NCBI GenBank assembly: GCA_028751875.1
Contig: CM054165.1
Location: 23,616,670 to 23,680,669, forward strand
Origin: Rapana venosa
Taxonomy: Eukaryota > Mollusca > Gastropoda > Neogastropoda > Muricidae
DNA length: 64,000 nucleotides
Direction of reading: 5' to 3'
A program made the translations under genes and the position numbers. Position 1 is the stretch's first letter; every line of letters starts with the position of its first letter. Below the pieces are notes generated by a model. The model was not told the origin of the DNA, searched no databases, and was given only the letters and a program-made list of their open reading frames with translations. Shown here piece by piece: positions 1 to 10,770 of the stretch.

Positions 1-129
1 CACACACTCTACCTCGGCTTGTTGTGCAGTAAACTGAAGTCCCATGGCTGATAGTGCCTTGACCACCTGATAACCCAAAAATGAAAGAAAAAATTCACTT
101 TAGTTTCACTCTCCTGAATTTTTTGTATC

Positions 130-178
130 CATCCATCCATCCATCCATCCATCCATCCATCCATCCATCCATCTATCC

Positions 179-235
<57 letters not shown>
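130..235. repeat. (ATCC)n then (ATCT)n microsatellite
   Basis: Tetranucleotide array switching from ATCC to ATCT units, immediately left of a SINE fragment. Confidence 0.95.
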
Positions 236-600
236 ATTCTTTTATTTCGAGAATAATGGAATATGTACAGTTAATATTCTTTTGGTTACATTCAGTTCTG
301 TGTGTACGCAGTTTTATATAGTTTGTCATCCGTTCCCACCGGCACACAATAACCTACAATTGTATGCCAGTGGGAACGGATGACAAAATGAACAAACCGC
401 ATACACTCGGGAACTGGATGTAAAAGAAACCACACGAGTGCTTATTCCATCATCATGGAAAAGCTGAACAGGTTTTGATCTTCCGAAAAGCGGAACAGGA
501 TTTAACTTGTGCGCAAGATGCGCTGCATGCATTCGCACACAGGACCTTGGTTTATAGTCTTACCAGAACGACTGAAAGAATGAACAAACGTACAAACAAA
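236..600. mobile_element. Rearranged SINE family C copy with internal inversion
   Basis: Three pieces of SINE family C lie side by side in alternating orientation. Positions 236-350 are minus-strand 3' end, 355-455 are plus-strand 3' end and 455-590 are minus-strand body. The first two form an inverted repeat around position 353, with 'GTCATCCGTTCCCACCGG' facing its near-complement. A GAAT/GAAA-rich run follows to 680. The tRNA-like head is missing. Confidence 0.7.
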
Positions 601-695
601 TATGACTGAATAAATGAATGAAAGAATGAATGAACGAATGAATGAGCGAAGAAAGAAAGAAAGAAAGAATGAATGATCTTCAATTTACATGAATT

Positions 696-815
696 ACACC
701 AAAGTCAGATGCGCTGGGCCTGACTTGTCAGCATTTAACGGCAGTGCAACGCCTATTCGTTCAAATGACAGACAACAGTAGTTGCTGTCTGAGTGTTCGA
801 CGACAACAAAGAAGA
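696..815 (+). repeat. Short interspersed repeat family F, copy 1
   Basis: About 120 bp containing 'GCGCTGGGCCTGACTTGTCAG', an AACGGCAGTGCAA block and 'GTTGCTGTCTGAG.GTTCGACG', ending in a GAAGAAG-like tail. It matches copies at 4737-4868 (+) and 30186-30325 (-). No tRNA box was seen. It may be the 3' end of a larger element. Confidence 0.65.
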
Positions 816-1072
816 GAACTTCACAAAAATAAACATTTTAGGCCTGGTCTTATCTGGCCATCCGTTCGTGCAAACATACTTGCATCAAAAACAATATTAA
901 GAAACAAAACAAAACAAAAACGTGAGTTGAAAAAGACCACACAAGAAAAACAACAACAGAAATTGTATGAAAGAATCAGTAATTCTACACCCCCACACCC
1001 CCCCGCACACACGCATGCCGGCCCACCTACCCCCCCCCCCCCCACACACACACACACACAGACTGGGGTTAC

Positions 1073-1141
1073 CTCAGCAAAGTCCAGGGACCTGTCCCCA
1101 TTGGCATCAAACTCTTTGAACTTGGTCCAGTGCTCTTTGAT
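1073..1141 (-). CDS. Coiled-coil/EF-hand gene, exon 14 (canonical EF-hand loop)
   Basis: Last exon visible before the left edge. It has 69 nt, phase 0 on both sides, with acceptor CTGCTGCAG and donor GTAACC. It encodes model residues 422-444, IKEHWTKFKEF followed by the 12-residue loop DANGDRSLDFAE. That loop has D1, N3, D5, S7, D9 and E12, the calcium ligands of a canonical EF-hand, and the exon ends exactly at the loop glutamate. The exiting helix must lie in a further exon beyond the window. A poly-C/(CA)n tract starts about 10 nt past the donor. Calcium binding is inferred from the loop. The family is not recognised. Confidence 0.8.
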
Positions 1142-1959
1142 CTGCAGCAGTGGCATTAATTAATTAATTAACCCCTTCAGTGCCCCGCCTCGGATAGAAG
1201 GTTCCATCAACCTTACATTGTTGGAGGTGTTGTTGTTTTAAAGTGGGTCTATGCTTAGTTGATGGATACTTACACATTTTCAAAGTAAGCATGTGAGTAT
1301 AACAAATCTTTTTAAAACAATTTTTTTGACTAAATTTAAACCAAAACAAACAAGTTACAGACATCCACGAGAAAAGATCTTGCACCTACATAAAATAAAC
1401 TTAAAATTGAAATATAATGTCTGTATTTTAACAAATTTTAGTACGTTTGCTCTTGGAACCTTTTGAAAGTACACAAAACTAACTTAAAATTGATATATAA
1501 CATCTATATTTTTTAAAATCAATTTTGTTGTACATTTGCTGAATTTCAACACTAAGGCCAAAATAGCCTGACACAGTATTGAACTACAGTGTAAACTTGA
1601 GTGCAACTCCAGAAAACAAAAGAAAGCACACATGTCTTAGAAAGATATAGTCAGTAACAAAACACTGGCATCAGTTTGGTTTCACTTCCAAGTTGTAGCT
1701 GATAACGCCACTGTAATGGAATTAGAAAGCTGGTAAGAATGACTACACGATTCGTCTATATTGCTACTATTTGCAACGGGTAAAGTATCTCTTCATTTGA
1801 ATTTCTAATTGATAGTCATGAACAATATCCCCCGCCCCACCCCCCAAAGAGTTGTAAAGGTTATCTATGAAATATACCCGGAAGACAGAATACAATATAT
1901 ATAATGATAAATAATTACCATGAGTATCATGTTTGAAAAAATCCAGTGGTATAACTTAC
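1142..1959 (-). other. Intron 13
   Basis: AT-rich sequence between exons 14 and 13. Apart from (TTAA)n at 1157-1171 and a C-run near 1831-1844 I see nothing coding or repetitive. Confidence 0.7.
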
Positions 1960-2048
1960 AAATTCGATGGAGATGTGAGAGAAATGCTTCATGCAGTTGA
2001 CAAAGTTGACGGTGTCGTCATTTGGATTGACCAGCTGGGGATTGTCCA
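1960..2048 (-). CDS. Coiled-coil/EF-hand gene, exon 13
   Basis: 89 nt, entering with two bases (completing a GTG Val codon with exon 12) and leaving in phase 0. Acceptor TTCTGACAG, donor GTAAGT (consensus). It encodes residues 392-421: VDNPQLVNPNDDTVNF, then VNCMKHFSHISIEF. The NPNDDTVNF stretch flanked by helices looks like a degenerate EF-hand loop pairing with the canonical one in the next exon. This is inference from spacing and hydrophobic pattern. Neither frame nor splice sites show damage. Confidence 0.8.
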
Positions 2049-2227
2049 CTGTCAGAATTCAACAAAATGACAATATATTAACTGATGCTGCCTCATTTGA
2101 AACACATTCTTTAAATGTAATGAATCTGTCCAGTCTGCAACTTGATCAGCATTCTGATTTAAGATAATCTGCTATTAATCTGTTTGAGAAAGACCTGAAC
2201 TGGAAACTGATGATCTGAAGTCTGTAG

Positions 2228-2480
2228 CTAGCAGCAATAGACTGCGCTGGTTTGGGCACGTTCAACGGAAAGCAGACCATTACATCATAAAAAAGCAATG
2301 AACTTCGTAGTGGATGGAAAGAGACCAAAGGGAAGACCTAGCAGATGATCTTAGAGAAAGGGGCATAAATAAGGAGGGAGCTCAAAACAGAGAGAGATGG
2401 AGAAGGCTCATCAATGTCAAACCTCCCCTGGGAGAAACATGACAAAAAGGACGAAGAAGAAAAAGAACTGGAAACTACTT
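2228..2480 (+). pseudogene. LINE reverse transcriptase C-terminal remnant
   Basis: Translates from about 2242 as RLRWFGHVQRKADHYIIKK, then a frameshift and VVDGKRPKGRPSR. 'LRWFGHV' plus 'GKRP.GRP' is a typical C-terminal signature of non-LTR reverse transcriptase proteins. Stops and the frame change show it is dead. It lies in intron 12 of the host gene. Confidence 0.6.
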
Positions 2481-2517
2481 CAAACTAGACTCCAGCTGTG
2501 ACGAGTTGAATGTGTTT

Positions 2518-2697
2518 ATGGCGCGCGCAGTGGTTAGTGCACTGAATTCCTGGCCGAAAGGGCGTGGGTTCAAGTCCCACAAGAGGCATGGGGTTTTAGT
2601 TGTGTTTACTGTGGCAAGCTGCTGCCCACAGTAAGTTCGCTATGGGCTCATTCAGATGACTGGGGAGGGCAGGGTGCCGATCTGGTGACGACGCAGT
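2518..2697 (+). mobile_element. tRNA-headed SINE-like repeat (family E)
   Basis: Contains GTGGTTAGTGCACTG as an A-box-like segment and GGTTCAAGTCC as a B box ~35 bp later, then a ~110-bp unrelated body ending where SINE A1 begins. Only one copy is visible here, so the family assignment is tentative. Confidence 0.5.
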
Positions 2698-2840
2698 ATC
2701 AAGTGGATCGGTGGTCTAGAGGTAACGCGCCTGTCTAGAAAGCGAAAAGTCCGGGTCCGAAGTGTGCGGCGGTTCGTACCCCGTTTGGACCCGAAACTTT
2801 TCCCCCATCCATTAGACCATGAGTGGTAGTCTGGGCGCTA

Positions 2841-2871
<31 letters not shown>

Positions 2872-3192
2872 CGTGTGTTACACGTAGGTATTTAGCGCAC
2901 GTAAAAGAACCCACGGCAACAAGAGAGTTGTCCCTGGCAAAATTCTTAGAAAAAAGCCACTCTGATAGGGAAACAAATACAGTTGCAGACAGGAAAAAGA
3001 AAAAAAATGGGTGGCGCTGCTCTTGTGGCGACGCGCTCTCCCCGGGGAGAGCAGCCCGAATTTCACGGAGAGAAATCTGCCGTGACTTAAAGTGGTACGA
3101 AATGAAATCTGAGCGCTTTGATTTGTTGCTTTACAAGATTCAGCGCTATATAAATTCCATACATTATTGTTATTATTATTATTATTATTATT
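2698..3192 (+). mobile_element. SINE family A, full-length copy
   Basis: Best copy of the family. The tRNA-like head (GGTCTAGAGGTAACGCGCC, then GGTTCGTACCC as B box) is followed by the core GATGAGACGATAAACCGAGG near 2851. A central block follows (GAACCCACGGCAACAAGAGA, CCTGGCAAAATTCTT), then CTCCCCGGGGAGAGCAGCCCG, and a 3' tail 'GCGCTATATAAATTCCA' with (ATT)n. The tail is the same as that of the CR1/L2-like LINE copies in this window, which suggests mobilisation by that LINE. Confidence 0.85.
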
Positions 3193-3259
3193 TCAAGCAG
3201 AGAAATTGGCCGTGATTGAAAATGGTATACACACATACGTACACAATCCCCTCCCACCC

Positions 3260-3309
3260 CTCACGTACACAACCTCCCTCACACACACACACACATCACA
3301 CACACACAC

Positions 3310-3352
<43 letters not shown>

Positions 3353-3358
3353 ACACAC

Positions 3359-3384
<26 letters not shown>
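3260..3384. repeat. (CA)n microsatellite
   Basis: Interrupted CA dinucleotide array, joined directly to a SINE C tail. Confidence 0.95.
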
Positions 3385-3389
<5 letters not shown>

Positions 3390-3475
3390 AAAACCGCATA
3401 CACACGGGACTGATGAAAACAAGACAATAAGTGCTTATTCCAAATTCCTCGATATAAAGATATAAAATGAAATAT
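3383..3475 (+). mobile_element. SINE family C 3' fragment
   Basis: 'AAAACCGCATACACACGGGA' and 'GTGCTTATTCCA' followed by a degraded AT-rich tail. Only the 3' third is present. Confidence 0.6.
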
Positions 3476-3538
3476 AAAGAATAAATGAGAATGAAAAAAC
3501 AACACACAACATCACCACACACACACACACACACTGAC

Positions 3539-3633
3539 CAACTGTTTCAATGACGAACTCAGCCTCATCAGTGGGCTTCTTGTCATCGGTTATCTCCCCT
3601 TCTTTACTCTCTGTTTTCTGAATGGGCGGTAAT
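3539..3633 (-). CDS. Coiled-coil/EF-hand gene, exon 12 (acidic linker)
   Basis: 95 nt, one base in and one base out. Acceptor TTTTTTGCAG, donor GTCAGT. It encodes residues 360-391: LPPIQKTESKEGEITDDKK, then PTDEAEFVIETV. The charged, Pro/Lys/Glu-rich sequence looks like a flexible linker between the degenerate EF-like segment of exon 10 and the EF-hands of exons 13-14. The other two frames hit stops, so phase forces a 50-nt exon (5015-5064) between it and exon 10. A (CA)n array begins a few bases beyond the donor. Confidence 0.8.
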
Positions 3634-3654
3634 CTGCAAAAAACAAAAATAAAA

Positions 3655-4050
3655 TACCCCAGATTTTTGAGTTCCTCAGCTAGACCTTTGAGGTTCGTCA
3701 GTGGTGAGATTTGGCGTAAGTGACCGTTTTTTGACCTCAATGAAGGTAGCCGCATTCCGACTTCCGGGATGTATGCTGGGTATGTTGGTGTTTCTTTAAA
3801 CCCACTGAACACTGACATGAATAACGGTATCTTTAAAGTATATATCTGATCTTCTGCATGATGTGTATATGTATATACACTAGGTGAGTTAAGGCAATAG
3901 CAGATCTGCACTTGAAGTTGACCTGGGACATTGTAAAAAATTCCACTCTTAATTCATCAGACGCCACCGAGATTCAAACCCACGACTTCGTGGACCCATG
4001 GGGTTGAAGTCGAACGGTCTTAACCACTCTGCTAGAGCATCCGTGGAAAA
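3655..4050 (-). mobile_element. SINE family D, copy 1
   Basis: On the minus strand the element starts near 4045 with a tRNA-like head: GCTCTAGCAGAGTGGTTAAG as A box and GGTTTGAATCTC as B box. The body contains GACCTTCATTGAGG-type sequence and GGAAGTCGGAATGCGGC near 3755. A second copy is at 56630-57052. It shares the ATTCCGACTTC block with long SINE C variants. Confidence 0.7.
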
Positions 4051-4284
4051 AGCAAAAAACAGATAGAGTCCCTGAATTAGAAATCACTACTGGGACTTTA
4101 ATCAGTGTAACCTCAGTGCAACAAAGCAGTTAAGAGTGAAAACAATGATATAACCTGAGTTTAGAGACAAATTTATACCAATGTTGTTTTAAACAGTAAA
4201 TTTTTAAAGTCCCAAAAAAAGCCAATAAAAGGAGAAGATTGATGCTTATATATGGAATCAGATATAGAGAGACAAATAGACAGA

Positions 4285-4289
4285 GAGAC

Positions 4290-4378
<89 letters not shown>

Positions 4379-4460
4379 GACAGACAGACACACACACACA
4401 AATAGGACACAGACATCCCCGAAATAAATAAATAAATAAATAAAATAACACACACACACA
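4285..4460. repeat. (GA)n, (GACA)n and (CA)n microsatellite cluster
   Basis: About 80 bp of perfect GA repeats, then GACA and CA units and (AAAT)n. Confidence 0.95.
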
Positions 4461-4736
4461 CACTCACTGTGTGATAACACACATTCTAGTGATATTCCTA
4501 TGACGTTACAAAAACCAAGAGACCTAATCACTTTCTTATCCACTAAGAAGACATCAGTTGGTAAGGAAAAGGGGCAGTCATATACTCTTTCTGGAAATTC
4601 TGTGCTGGGAATTCCCTCTTTTCTATCCCTCTCCTCGTTTCTGCCTCGTTCCTTTTCTTCCTGTCCATCTCCTTCTTGTCTGTTTTCTACCTTCTTAGAC
4701 CAGTCTCCTACATTTTTTATTCCGAAAACGGCTTAA

Positions 4737-4868
4737 GATAACAATTCTTTGCCATGCCGAAATCGGATGTGCTGGGCCTGACTTGTCAGGCGCTTAACGG
4801 CAGCGCATTTTCGTTCATAAAGCAGACAACAATAGTTGCTGTCTGAGCGTTCGACGTCGAAGAAGAAT
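4737..4868 (+). repeat. Short interspersed repeat family F, copy 2
   Basis: Longest clear copy: CATGCCGAAATCGGATGTGC, GCCTGACTTGTCAGGC, then GTTGCTGTCTGAGCGTTCGA and a GAAGAAG tail. GCCTGACTTGTCAGGC is a near-perfect palindrome. Confidence 0.7.
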
Positions 4869-4909
4869 ATATATGCAGAAACACACAAAATCGGATACTA
4901 CCGGCCTCC

Positions 4910-4992
4910 TTCCCCCCTCCCCCCCCCCCCCCAAGCGAACAACCCCCCCCCCCCCCCCCCCCCCCCACAAGCGAACACCCCACCCCCCCTCC
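4910..4992. repeat. Poly-C tract
   Basis: Four long C runs separated by AAGCGAACA units, directly downstream (in gene sense) of exon 11. Confidence 0.95.
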
Positions 4993-5014
4993 CACAGCAA
5001 ACCAGAATACGTAC

Positions 5015-5064
5015 TTGTCCTTGGCTAAACCGGAGACTCTCTTTACACGTTTTACTTTGAAGTT
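5015..5064 (-). CDS. Coiled-coil/EF-hand gene, exon 11
   Basis: 50 nt, phase 0 in and phase 2 out. Acceptor GTGTTTGACTTTCAG, donor GTACGT. It encodes residues 344-360, NFKVKRVKRVSGLAKDK (last Lys shared with exon 12), a basic stretch. It was found because exon 10 (phase 0 end) cannot join exon 12 (needs phase 2) without hitting stops. This exon repairs the phase exactly and has good splice sites. Because it is short and weakly informative, the evidence is phase and splice sites rather than homology. Confidence 0.7.
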
Positions 5065-5269
5065 CTGAAAGTCAAACACATCATTATAGGTACAACAATG
5101 AATTAACGTGGACACGTAAACACATATAGATACAACAACAGCGAATCAACATGGATATGAATGAACAAAAGAATAAGCTAGTGATTACTGAGAAATAATA
5201 AAATAAACAGGTGCTGTTGCAGCAATGACGAAGTGAAAATGTGAAGAAATCAATAGATAGGATGGTAAG

Positions 5270-5860
<591 letters not shown>

Positions 5861-5879
5861 TCTCTCTCTGTATCTCTGT

Positions 5880-6140
5880 CTCTCCCGTTCAAGGAGATTT
5901 TCTCCAGTGGAGTTATCATCAGTGCTGACCCTACTCCCCCCCCCCCCCCCCAAGTCCTTCAGATGACACGCAGAACACCTTGCACACCAGTTAAACCCTG
6001 TTCCGCTTTTCGGAAGAGGAGGCCATTGTATGCCGGTGGGATCGGATGACAAAATTTACAAAACCGCATACACACAGGCACTGATTGTAAAAAGCCAATG
6101 AGTGCTTTTTTCCATTATTCTCGAAATAAAAGAATAAACA
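5880..6140 (+). mobile_element. SINE family C, 5'-truncated
   Basis: Body and 3' end present: GGAGTTATCATCAGTGCTGA, TTCCGCTTTTCGGAAGAGG, GTGCCGGTGGGA-like block, AAAACCGCATACACACAGG, then TCTCGAAATAAAAGAATAAA. A C-run (5935-5952) has expanded within it. The tRNA head is missing. Confidence 0.8.
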
Positions 6141-6378
6141 TAATTATTAAAAAAAAGAATAACACACATACATACACACACGCATCCACCCACCCACCCA
6201 CACACACTCTCTCTCTCCCCTCCACCCTTCTCTCTCCTCCACATATCTTCTCCTACCCATCCCTTCACAATTCACTATTCACGATAGTTTATTCCCATTC
6301 ACTCTTTTCAGCTACAGAGAAACCAAAAACGATACACATCACTAAAATAATGAATGACGGGCCTAGCGCAACACTCAC

Positions 6379-6541
6379 AGAAGGGAGGTAAGTGTAGTGT
6401 GCAGGGAGCTCACTCCGCGCGGTCTCCATATCTCCGTTGGCCATTGCAGAGGACAGTTTTTCCACCATTCCCGTCAGCCGCACAAAGTCTTTGTAGGGAA
6501 TCTGGCCCGTGTCAGGGTCTGTCAGGTTTTCTCCCACTATC
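6379..6541 (-). CDS. Coiled-coil/EF-hand gene, exon 10 (EF-hand-like)
   Basis: 163 nt, entering with one base (completing TTG Leu with exon 9) and leaving in phase 0. Acceptor GGCATGGCAG, donor GTGAGT. It encodes residues 289-343, starting LIVGENLTDPDTGQIPYKDF and followed by VRLTGMVEKLSSAMANGDME and an ARSELPAHYTYLPS end. TDPDTGQIPYKD fits an EF-hand loop with G6, I8 and D12 in place but poor ligands at 1, 3 and 5, so it is probably a structural, non-binding EF-hand. An alternative donor GTGAGC lies 34 nt earlier at the ARS codon, but it would end in phase 1 and break the next junction. Confidence 0.85.
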
Positions 6542-6694
6542 CTGCCATGCCAACATGCGCGTGCATTGATGCACGTGTGCGTCACACGGGTAAACACAGA
6601 TGCAGACACACACAGACATGATATCTACAAAAAATTTGAAGTTAATCAGTATTCATTTGTCAATTTCAAAGCATGCACACCAGTTCATTAACCC

Positions 6695-7155
6695 AACTGA
6701 CGTTCCATCTAACCATCCACCTACTTACCCATCCATCCACTCAACCACCCACCTTCTTATTCATCCATCCACCCACCCAAACCCACCCACCTTCTTATCC
6801 ATCCATCCACCCGACATACCCACCCATCCTACCACCTTATCCATCCATCCCTCATCCACCCACCTACCAACCATCCGTCCACCCATTTTTCCATCCATTC
6901 ATTGTCCAGACACCCATTCACACACCCCTACTTAAACGTCCTTCTATCCACCAACCTACCTATCCATCCTTCCATCCGTCACACATCCAGACATCTTCCA
7001 AACCACCCGTCCATCCATCCATCCTCCGTCCATCCATCCATCCATCCACACACCCGCTTACTTAAACATCTTTATATTCACCCACATCCTTATTCATATA
7101 CCCATCCACCCACATACTCATCCATCTATCCACCCACTTACCCACCCCTCCCTGT
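6695..7155. repeat. Degenerate (CATC/CACC)n array
   Basis: Imperfect CCAT/CCAC tetranucleotide repeat of ~460 bp. Long open frames across it are low-complexity artefacts. Confidence 0.9.
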
Positions 7156-7197
7156 ATAAAGCAGACAGACAGACACACAGACAGAGGGCTAACTCAC

Positions 7198-7280
7198 AAG
7201 AGGTCAGTCTTGATGCCGCAGAGGACGGTGGAGAAGATGCGTTGTTGGTTCAGCATTTCCCGATCTAGCGCTGTCAGGTC
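7198..7280 (-). CDS. Coiled-coil/EF-hand gene, exon 9
   Basis: 83 nt, phase 0 in, phase 2 out. Acceptor CACTTTGGCCAG, donor GTGAGT. It encodes residues 262-289: DLTALDREMLNQQRIFSTVL, then CGIKTDLL. It continues the helical region and leads into the EF-hand-like segment of exon 10. The acceptor sits ~10 nt from a 490-bp trinucleotide array that fills the upstream intron, so its pyrimidine tract is poor. Confidence 0.8.
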
Positions 7281-7290
7281 CTGGCCAAAG

Positions 7291-7780
7291 TGATAACCTT
7301 GTCGTCACCATCATCGTCGTCGTCATCATCATCGTCGTCCTCATCATCATTGTCATCGTGGTTATCGTCATCATCATCGTCGTCGTTGTCGTCGTTATCA
7401 TCATCGTAATCGTGGTTATCGTCATCATCGTCGTCGTCATGGTTATCGTCATCGTCGTCGTCATGGTTATCGTCATCATCGTCGCCATTATCATCATCGT
7501 GGTTATCGTCCTCAGTATTGTCGTCGTCGTGGTTATCGTCGTCGTCATTATCGTGGTTATGGTCGTCATCGTGGCTATCGTCATCATCGTCGTCGTCATC
7601 ATCATCTTTGTCGTCGTGGTTATCGTCATCATCTTCGTCGTCGTGGTTATCGTCATCATCATCGTCGTCGTCGTTATCGTCATCATCTTCGTGGTTATCG
7701 TCATCATCATCGTCGTCGTCGTGGTTATCGTCATCATCACCGTCGTCGTCGTGGTCATCGTCATCATCATTGTATTTTGT
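7291..7780. repeat. (RTC/GTC)n trinucleotide array, ~490 bp
   Basis: GTCATCATCGTCGTC-type trinucleotides with recurring GTGGTTATCGTCATC modules. The minus strand reads as GAY codons (poly-Asp in one frame). It lies inside intron 8 and is the reverse complement in kind of the array at 10145-10505. Confidence 0.95.
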
Positions 7781-9009
7781 TATCAATATGTGACCCTCCA
7801 CCACATAACGAGTCTCACTGCATCGGAGGTCTTTTCTTTTCCCAAAATTTTTTCACTGCTAACAAGCTATCAGTCTGTAACTATAGTCATAAAAAGCTTT
7901 TTCAATTAAAAACAACAACACCACACATTGAAAAATCGGACAGTTCTACCAAAAGTTATAACAAACTGAACTGCTAGACTTCAGGAAGAAACAAAATGCG
8001 AAAATGACGAATTTTGCCTCATGATAGGTGGTCTGGGTGAGGGGATCAGTGCTTTTTTTTTTATATATCGCTTTTTCTTAAAGCTAAAGGAAACCAAACT
8101 CCGCCTTAATACTTCAGGATTGGGTAGACAAAAGCGTACAGTTTTGTAATCAATCAAAATCCCAAATTCAACAAGCTGACCCGGCCCCACCTGCCTAGAA
8201 TCACTCCTGGCAGAAAATTCTGTCAGGTGCAATGCGACTCATTTCGTGGTGGAGTGTCACATATCATCGTTGTTGTTTGCGTTGTAAACTCTTTTGTTGA
8301 TCAGTTTTATGACAGGACTGTGTTGAGTATACAGAATAGTTTGCTGGCAATGACACCAAATAGAAACTAAACAAAAGGAAAAAGGGGGGGGAAAAGGAAA
8401 ATGGAAACAAAAAAGAAACAAAACAAATCATAATAACCATAATAGCAGCAATAGCGCTCCCCCCTCCCCCTATAAAAAAGCAAAGTAATTTAAACACATA
8501 CAAACCGACTCTAAACGGAAACATTTTTTCTGTATGTTTTGTTTTGTTGTTTTGTTTGTTTTAAATTTTATTCATATCTGTCTTCGTTTAGTAAATTAAT
8601 CTGTTTATTAGTTCTTTTCTTTCTTTAAAGAAAATCAGCTATTCATGATAAATGAATGCTTTTTATTCTCGTGTAAGACTTTTCTTTTTCGTTTTCTTTT
8701 TTCGTTGTTGTAATTAGTTTTCTTATCCCATTGTTGTCATGTTCTTTTTTTTCTTTTTTTAATCCCTCTTCTTTACTTTTCTATCAGTTTTTATTAGATT
8801 GTTTACGAATGTTTGGGTCAGTGTGTCTTAGATTTTAGGTCTGTTCACTTAAAAGTGATATTAGGTCAAAGTGTGTATGTGTGTGTATGCGTGTGTGTGT
8901 GTGTGTGTACACACACGTGTTTGTGGGTGAGGGGAGCGCTGCCCATTAATTTTTCTTCTTTTCCTGTCTGCATGTTTCCCTGTCAGAGTGGTTGGAAGTC
9001 CAATCTTAC
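7781..9009 (-). other. Remainder of intron 8
   Basis: AT-rich unique sequence with a (GT)n/(CA)n palindromic stretch at 8872-8918. No exon or element was recognised between 7790 and 8870. Confidence 0.6.
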
Positions 9010-9059
9010 CTTCTCTTGCAGGTACAGAATCCGCTTCAGTTCCTCTTCACTCTTGTTAA
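9010..9059 (-). CDS. Coiled-coil/EF-hand gene, exon 8
   Basis: 50 nt, enters with two bases (completing ATT Ile with exon 7), leaves in phase 0. Acceptor TTGTTTTGTCTGCAG with a clear pyrimidine tract, donor GTAAGA. It encodes residues 245-261, INKSEEELKRILYLQEK, a strongly helical Glu/Lys/Leu segment of the coiled coil. Both splice sites and both phases agree with neighbours. Confidence 0.85.
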
Positions 9060-9164
9060 CTGCAGACAAAACAACAAGTCAAGTCAAGTGGGTTTTTTCC
9101 AGATGGTACATTGATTTAGCAACTTGTTGAAACTTCTACTCATGTATTCCAAAAGAACGTTCTG

Positions 9165-9495
9165 TTTTGAGAACTTGATTTAAGAACTAAAAGAAACAAC
9201 CCCAAAACCTTTCACATTTTAAGAACTTTCTGTTTTAAGAACTTTCTGTTTTAAAAACTTTCTCTTCTAAGAACTTTCTGTTTTAAGAACATTCTGTTCT
9301 AAGAACATTCTATTATAGAAAAAAATCCGTTTTAAGAACTTTCTGATTTAAGAATTTTCTGTTTTAAGAACATTCTGTTCTAAAAACATTCTATTCTATA
9401 TTAAAAAAAATCCGTTTAAAGAACTTGCTGTTTTAAAAACTTTCTGCTTTCAGAATTTGCTGTTTAAGAACTTTCTGCTTAAGGAACTTTCTTTT
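9165..9495. repeat. 16-17-bp minisatellite
   Basis: About 18 degenerate copies of a unit like TTCTGTTTTAAGAACT, in intron 7. Confidence 0.9.
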
Positions 9496-9681
9496 CTACT
9501 GCCAAACCACCACAAAAACTAACCCAAACTGATTACACAGTAGAAAACTACCTGCCGAGTGTCAATATATTGTTAACCGTTCCTCAGCAAAACATTCTGA
9601 GGGTTACTCAGAACATGCACTCTGACTCACTCACCCCACCTGGGAATCACTGTGGGATTGTACACTGGATGAAAAGTTTCT

Positions 9682-9775
9682 GTGTATAATAATAATAATA
9701 ATAATAATAATAATGTATGGAATTTATATAGCGCTGAATCTTGTAAAGCAACAAATCAAAGTATGATTCTCTTCA
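9682..9775 (-). mobile_element. CR1/L2-like LINE or SINE 3' tail (solo)
   Basis: (AAT)n followed by TGGAATTTATATAGCGCTGA, the reverse complement of the common 3' tail. Only ~90 bp remain, so LINE and SINE origin cannot be told apart. Confidence 0.75.
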
Positions 9776-10062
9776 AGAATCTCGCGATAGATACAGCCAT
9801 ATTCCGACTGCGGAGGGGATTTTTCCTTGAAAGGAGAGTGCACGTTGTTCTGGAAGAACCCTGTCATGACTGAAGACAGTCTCGACATGTATAAACATGA
9901 AAGAATGTTTGCTCAAATACTCATAAATCTTTCCAACAACCAAGGAAGCATCAACTACGTTTCTCTTTCATTCATAGGCATACTGCAAAGGACATAAGTA
10001 TGCACGCACACACGCAGACACACTGCCCAACGCGCTGGCGCACGGGCAGCAGACACACTCAC

Positions 10063-10132
10063 TCTGAGGGGGTATCTCTCCCGCCATCTTTTCTGCCTTC
10101 AGTTTGAGCTTTCTCTGTTGTTCATCCGCCAG
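10063..10132 (-). CDS. Coiled-coil/EF-hand gene, exon 7
   Basis: 70 nt, phase 0 in, phase 1 out. Acceptor TCTGGTTTCAG, donor GTGAGT. It encodes residues 222-244, LADEQQRKLKLKAEKMAGEI followed by PPQ. Charged heptad-like helix, continuing exon 6 in frame. It lies immediately downstream (in gene sense) of a (GAY)n array whose edge is ~12 nt from the acceptor. Confidence 0.85.
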
Positions 10133-10144
10133 CTGAAACCAGAC

Positions 10145-10505
10145 AGATGATGATGAGGAGGAGGAGGAGGATGGTGATGGTGGTGATGACGGTGATGATG
10201 ACGACGATGATGATGATGATGACGAGGATGGTGATGATGGTGGAGGTGATGACGACGACGATGATGGTGATGATGACGACGACGACGATGATAATAATGG
10301 TGATGATGGATGACGACGACGACGATGATGATGGTGGTGGTGGTGGTAGCGGTGGTGGTGGTGCTGCTGCTGCTGATGACGACGACGACGATGGTGATGA
10401 TTCTGACGACGATGGCAATAATGTTGACGGAGACGATGTTGTGAGAATACTAGTTGTGATGATAATGATAGTGATGATGCTGCTGCTGCTGCTGCTGCTG
10501 ATGGC
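10145..10505. repeat. (GAT/GAC)n trinucleotide array, ~360 bp
   Basis: GATGATGACGACG-type trinucleotides with GGT and GCT blocks. It is complementary in orientation to the array at 7291-7780, so the two could pair across exons 7 and 8 in the transcript. Confidence 0.95.
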
Positions 10506-10611
10506 TATTATGGTAATACGATAACAATAATAACCATAACACCCCAGAGAGTACTACCTCAATGCTGTCATGTACACTGTTGGGGTATATGAGTTATTGG
10601 CGAGTGCTCTC

Positions 10612-10650
<39 letters not shown>

Positions 10651-10711
10651 GTGTGTGCGTGCGGCGTGTGTGTGTGGGGTGTAGTGTGATGTGTGTGTGC
10701 ATGTGTGTGTG

Positions 10712-10758
<47 letters not shown>

Positions 10759-10770
10759 TGTGTGTACATA
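10612..10770. repeat. (GT)n microsatellite
   Basis: Interrupted GT array in intron 6, followed by (ATGC)n and (ATCT)n to ~10925. Confidence 0.95.

Noticed and set aside
130..235. CRISPR-like array
   Set aside because: Plain tetranucleotide repeats with no spacers. The other tandem repeats in the window are likewise contiguous satellites.
7204..7909. Poly-Asp, poly-Thr/Met and Val/Ile-rich frames
   Set aside because: Trinucleotide array read in different frames. Only the 83-nt exon at 7198-7280 is genic.
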